Part shown: positions 62,555-64,000 of the stretch, in pieces
Position numbering within the stretch: position 1 is the first letter of the stretch
Layout of the letters: each line of letters opens with the position of its first letter
NCBI RefSeq assembly: GCF_907164915.1
Contig: NC_061862.1
Coordinates: 123,779,533 to 123,843,532, forward strand
DNA length: 64,000 nucleotides
Direction of reading: 5' to 3'
Source: Impatiens glandulifera
Taxonomy: Eukaryota > Streptophyta > Magnoliopsida > Ericales > Balsaminaceae
Position numbers and translations under genes: made by a program
The notes under the pieces: generated by a model
Told to the model about the DNA's origin: nothing
The model's database searches: none
What the model saw: the letters and a program-made list of their open reading frames with translations, nothing else

Positions 62555-62760
62555 CATAGAGAATACCCATTTGCCCAGATTCAATGGAATGAATACACGC
62601 TTTGTGAGAGAATATTTGTTGGCCTAGACCATGTTCCATGTAAAATGGATTGAATAGTCGCTTTTCGAGAGAACACTTATTCGCCCCTAGTCCAGGTGTC
62701 ATGTGAAATGGAATGAATAGTCGCTTTTCGAGAGAAGACCTGTTCGCCCAGGTTCGATGA
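62555..62760. repeat. Tandem array, ~66-bp unit, three copies
   Basis: Units contain CATGTGAAATGGAATGAATA, GTCGCTTTTCGAGAGAAGAC, then TATTCGCCCAGGTT. GAGAAGAC and TATTCGC are shared with the 263-bp array. It lies directly upstream of the BRCT gene. Confidence 0.75.
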
Positions 62761-62770
62761 ATATATATAC
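62761..62770 (+). promoter_or_regulatory. Likely TATA box of the BRCT gene
   Basis: TATATATACACC, about 130 bp before the ATG. The segment between is pyrimidine-rich (CATCTCTCTCTTCCTGCC), like a plant 5' UTR. Confidence 0.45.
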
Positions 62771-62896
62771 ACCCTAATATGATTATTTTATAATCATTTC
62801 CGCCCGATTCATCTCTCTCTTCCTGCCTCCTTTCACGACGATTCGCAACCGGCTCCCCGTCGACCAGACCAGAAGCAACATCTTCACGTCTCCACA

Positions 62897-64000
62897 ATGG
62901 TACGTACTCCTAAATAGTAACTTTTCATATTTAGGATTATGAAACCACTAAACCCTATATTATGTTATGTGATGTCGTTGTCTCGTTAATCTTTAGGAAA
63001 CCCTACTCTCAAAATGTCACGTTCAATGAAGATCCATCGTATTTAGGAAAACTTACCTAGTGTTAGGGTTTAGGATATTATTTCCATGAAACCCTAGTAA
63101 ATACTAACAAAGACTGTTTTTTTTCATGCATGTGCAGGCAACTGCAAAAGCATCCGTCCAAAACTTTGGCAAAGACTGGATTTTATGCCCAAATCAATTA
63201 ACAAGTGAAGATGTTGTACTATTCCTCACATATATCCCTTTTTTTCCATATTGTTTAAGTTTTCATGTTGTTTATCTGAAATATTTATGATTGTTCTTAA
63301 ACAGCACTTGATGCAACAATATGCTAACACATGTGGTGCCACAGTGACAATGAGGTGGCGAGACGATGTGACCCACGTCATAGCATCCACCGATGCTAAT
63401 GGTGGATGCGGTCGCACTATCAAAGTATTGAAGGCAATATTGAACGGGAGTTGGGTCCTTACCATTGATTGTGAGACTCTGTTATTCTTAACTCTTTACT
63501 CTTAACTCAATATTCATTTTCACATATGTGAAACTAAAAATAACAATTGCTTTTGTATAGGGATAAAATCATCAATCAGATCTAAATGTTACGAGAACGA
63601 GGAACCGTATGAGGTGCAGCGAGATAATCATGGGACCGTGGGCGGTCCAAGAGCTGGCAGAATGTGGTATTTGAACAATGTAAATTTTGTCTGATTCCTA
63701 CTCCTCCTCCATATGATATTCAATTCTCCATGATTACTAAAAATGTTTTGTATTTTCTTTCAGCTGCCGAAACTGTTCGACAGTTACACCTTTATATTTG
63801 CAGGGGAATTCATCCCGGCTTACAAACAGGATCTTATGGGGTTTATAATTATTGGAGGAGGTAAGACTAAAGAAATGGAGAATCCATTTGTTGAACACGA
63901 GGACGACAAAACTATAGTTGTATACGACAAGTCTCGGCACGATGTTAATGAACTTGTTTGGGTATTTAAGGCAGTGAATCCTTTGACGACATATTTGGAT
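62897..64000 (+). CDS. Tandem BRCT protein, BARD1/BRCA1 C-terminus-like (partial, runs off the window)
   Basis: Coding exons 62897-62899, 63138-63215, 63305-63470, 63561-63679 and 63764 to beyond 64000 join in frame with GT..AG borders. The first coding exon is only the ATG. The next starts ATAKASVQNFGKDWILCP. BRCT 1 reads YANTCGATVTMRWRDDVTHV, then IASTDANGGCGRTIKVLKAI and GSWVLTIDWIKSS, followed by EEPYEVQRDNHG, GGPRAGR and PKLF at the start of BRCT 2 (FIFAGEFIPAYKQDL). Order and wording fit plant BARD1 and BRCA1, whose BRCT pair binds phosphopeptides or chromatin in DNA repair; the DNHG..GGPRAGR part looks nearer BARD1. No RING or PHD precedes it, so it may be a BRCT-only paralogue or a truncated copy. 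The 3-bp exon end (63212 or 63215) is uncertain. Confidence 0.8.

Noticed and set aside
62493..62897. 134-codon minus-strand frame upstream of the BRCT gene
   Set aside because: It reads through the 66-bp tandem units and the likely 5' UTR in antisense; no protein features.

Overview
The window is plant nuclear DNA, most likely from a eudicot. It is AT-rich, its genes have many introns with GT..AG borders, and it is packed with Ty1/copia and Ty3/gypsy LTR retrotransposons, solo LTRs, MITEs, a Mutator-like foldback element, CACTA-type ends, a LINE scrap and several minisatellite arrays. The species cannot be read from the sequence. Only two host genes can be supported: a complete group D (TDY-type) MAP kinase of the MPK8/MPK15 kind (25209-32334, 11 coding exons, 592 residues) and the 5' part of a gene with tandem BRCT domains like the C-terminus of plant BARD1/BRCA1 (62897 to the window end).

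Layout. 1-4084: copia gag scrap, a TCGGTCCTA-type minisatellite, a GC-richer island, AT-rich spacer and the start of a minisatellite. 4090-9363: young non-autonomous copia element with 1.3-kb LTRs, CGAAC target duplication, gag and a second coiled-coil ORF, but no pol. 9364-10304: the rest of the split minisatellite, another array and a tRNA-like relic. 10305-20862: large copia element on the minus strand with decayed gag-pol, a third ORF after RNase H, and 46-bp arrays both in the LTRs and internally. 20863-24660: minisatellite split by a solo LTR, two SINE-like copies and an isolated long LTR. 25209-32334: the MAP kinase, with a MITE in intron 9. 32335-36590: AT-rich spacer, degenerate array and tRNA-like relics. 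36591-57925: solo LTR, copia, gypsy and LINE wrecks, MITEs, CACTA-like ends, and a nested Mutator-like foldback element. 58025-60435: another long LTR with a 77-bp array. 61141-62760: two tandem arrays that lead into the promoter of the BRCT gene.

Main signals. (1) Four different LTR families share one compact leader module of three potential hairpins, although the rest of their LTRs has diverged. (2) Several of these elements carry duplicated polypurine-tract/U3-start units, and two isolated LTRs bounded by target-site duplications contain nested U3 starts, as if plus-strand priming had moved to an upstream tract. (3) U3 regions have repeatedly gained tandem arrays (46, about 55 and 77 bp). 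(4) Two copia elements carry extra ORFs beyond gag-pol: a coiled-coil ORF in the pol-less element and a decayed third ORF in the large one.
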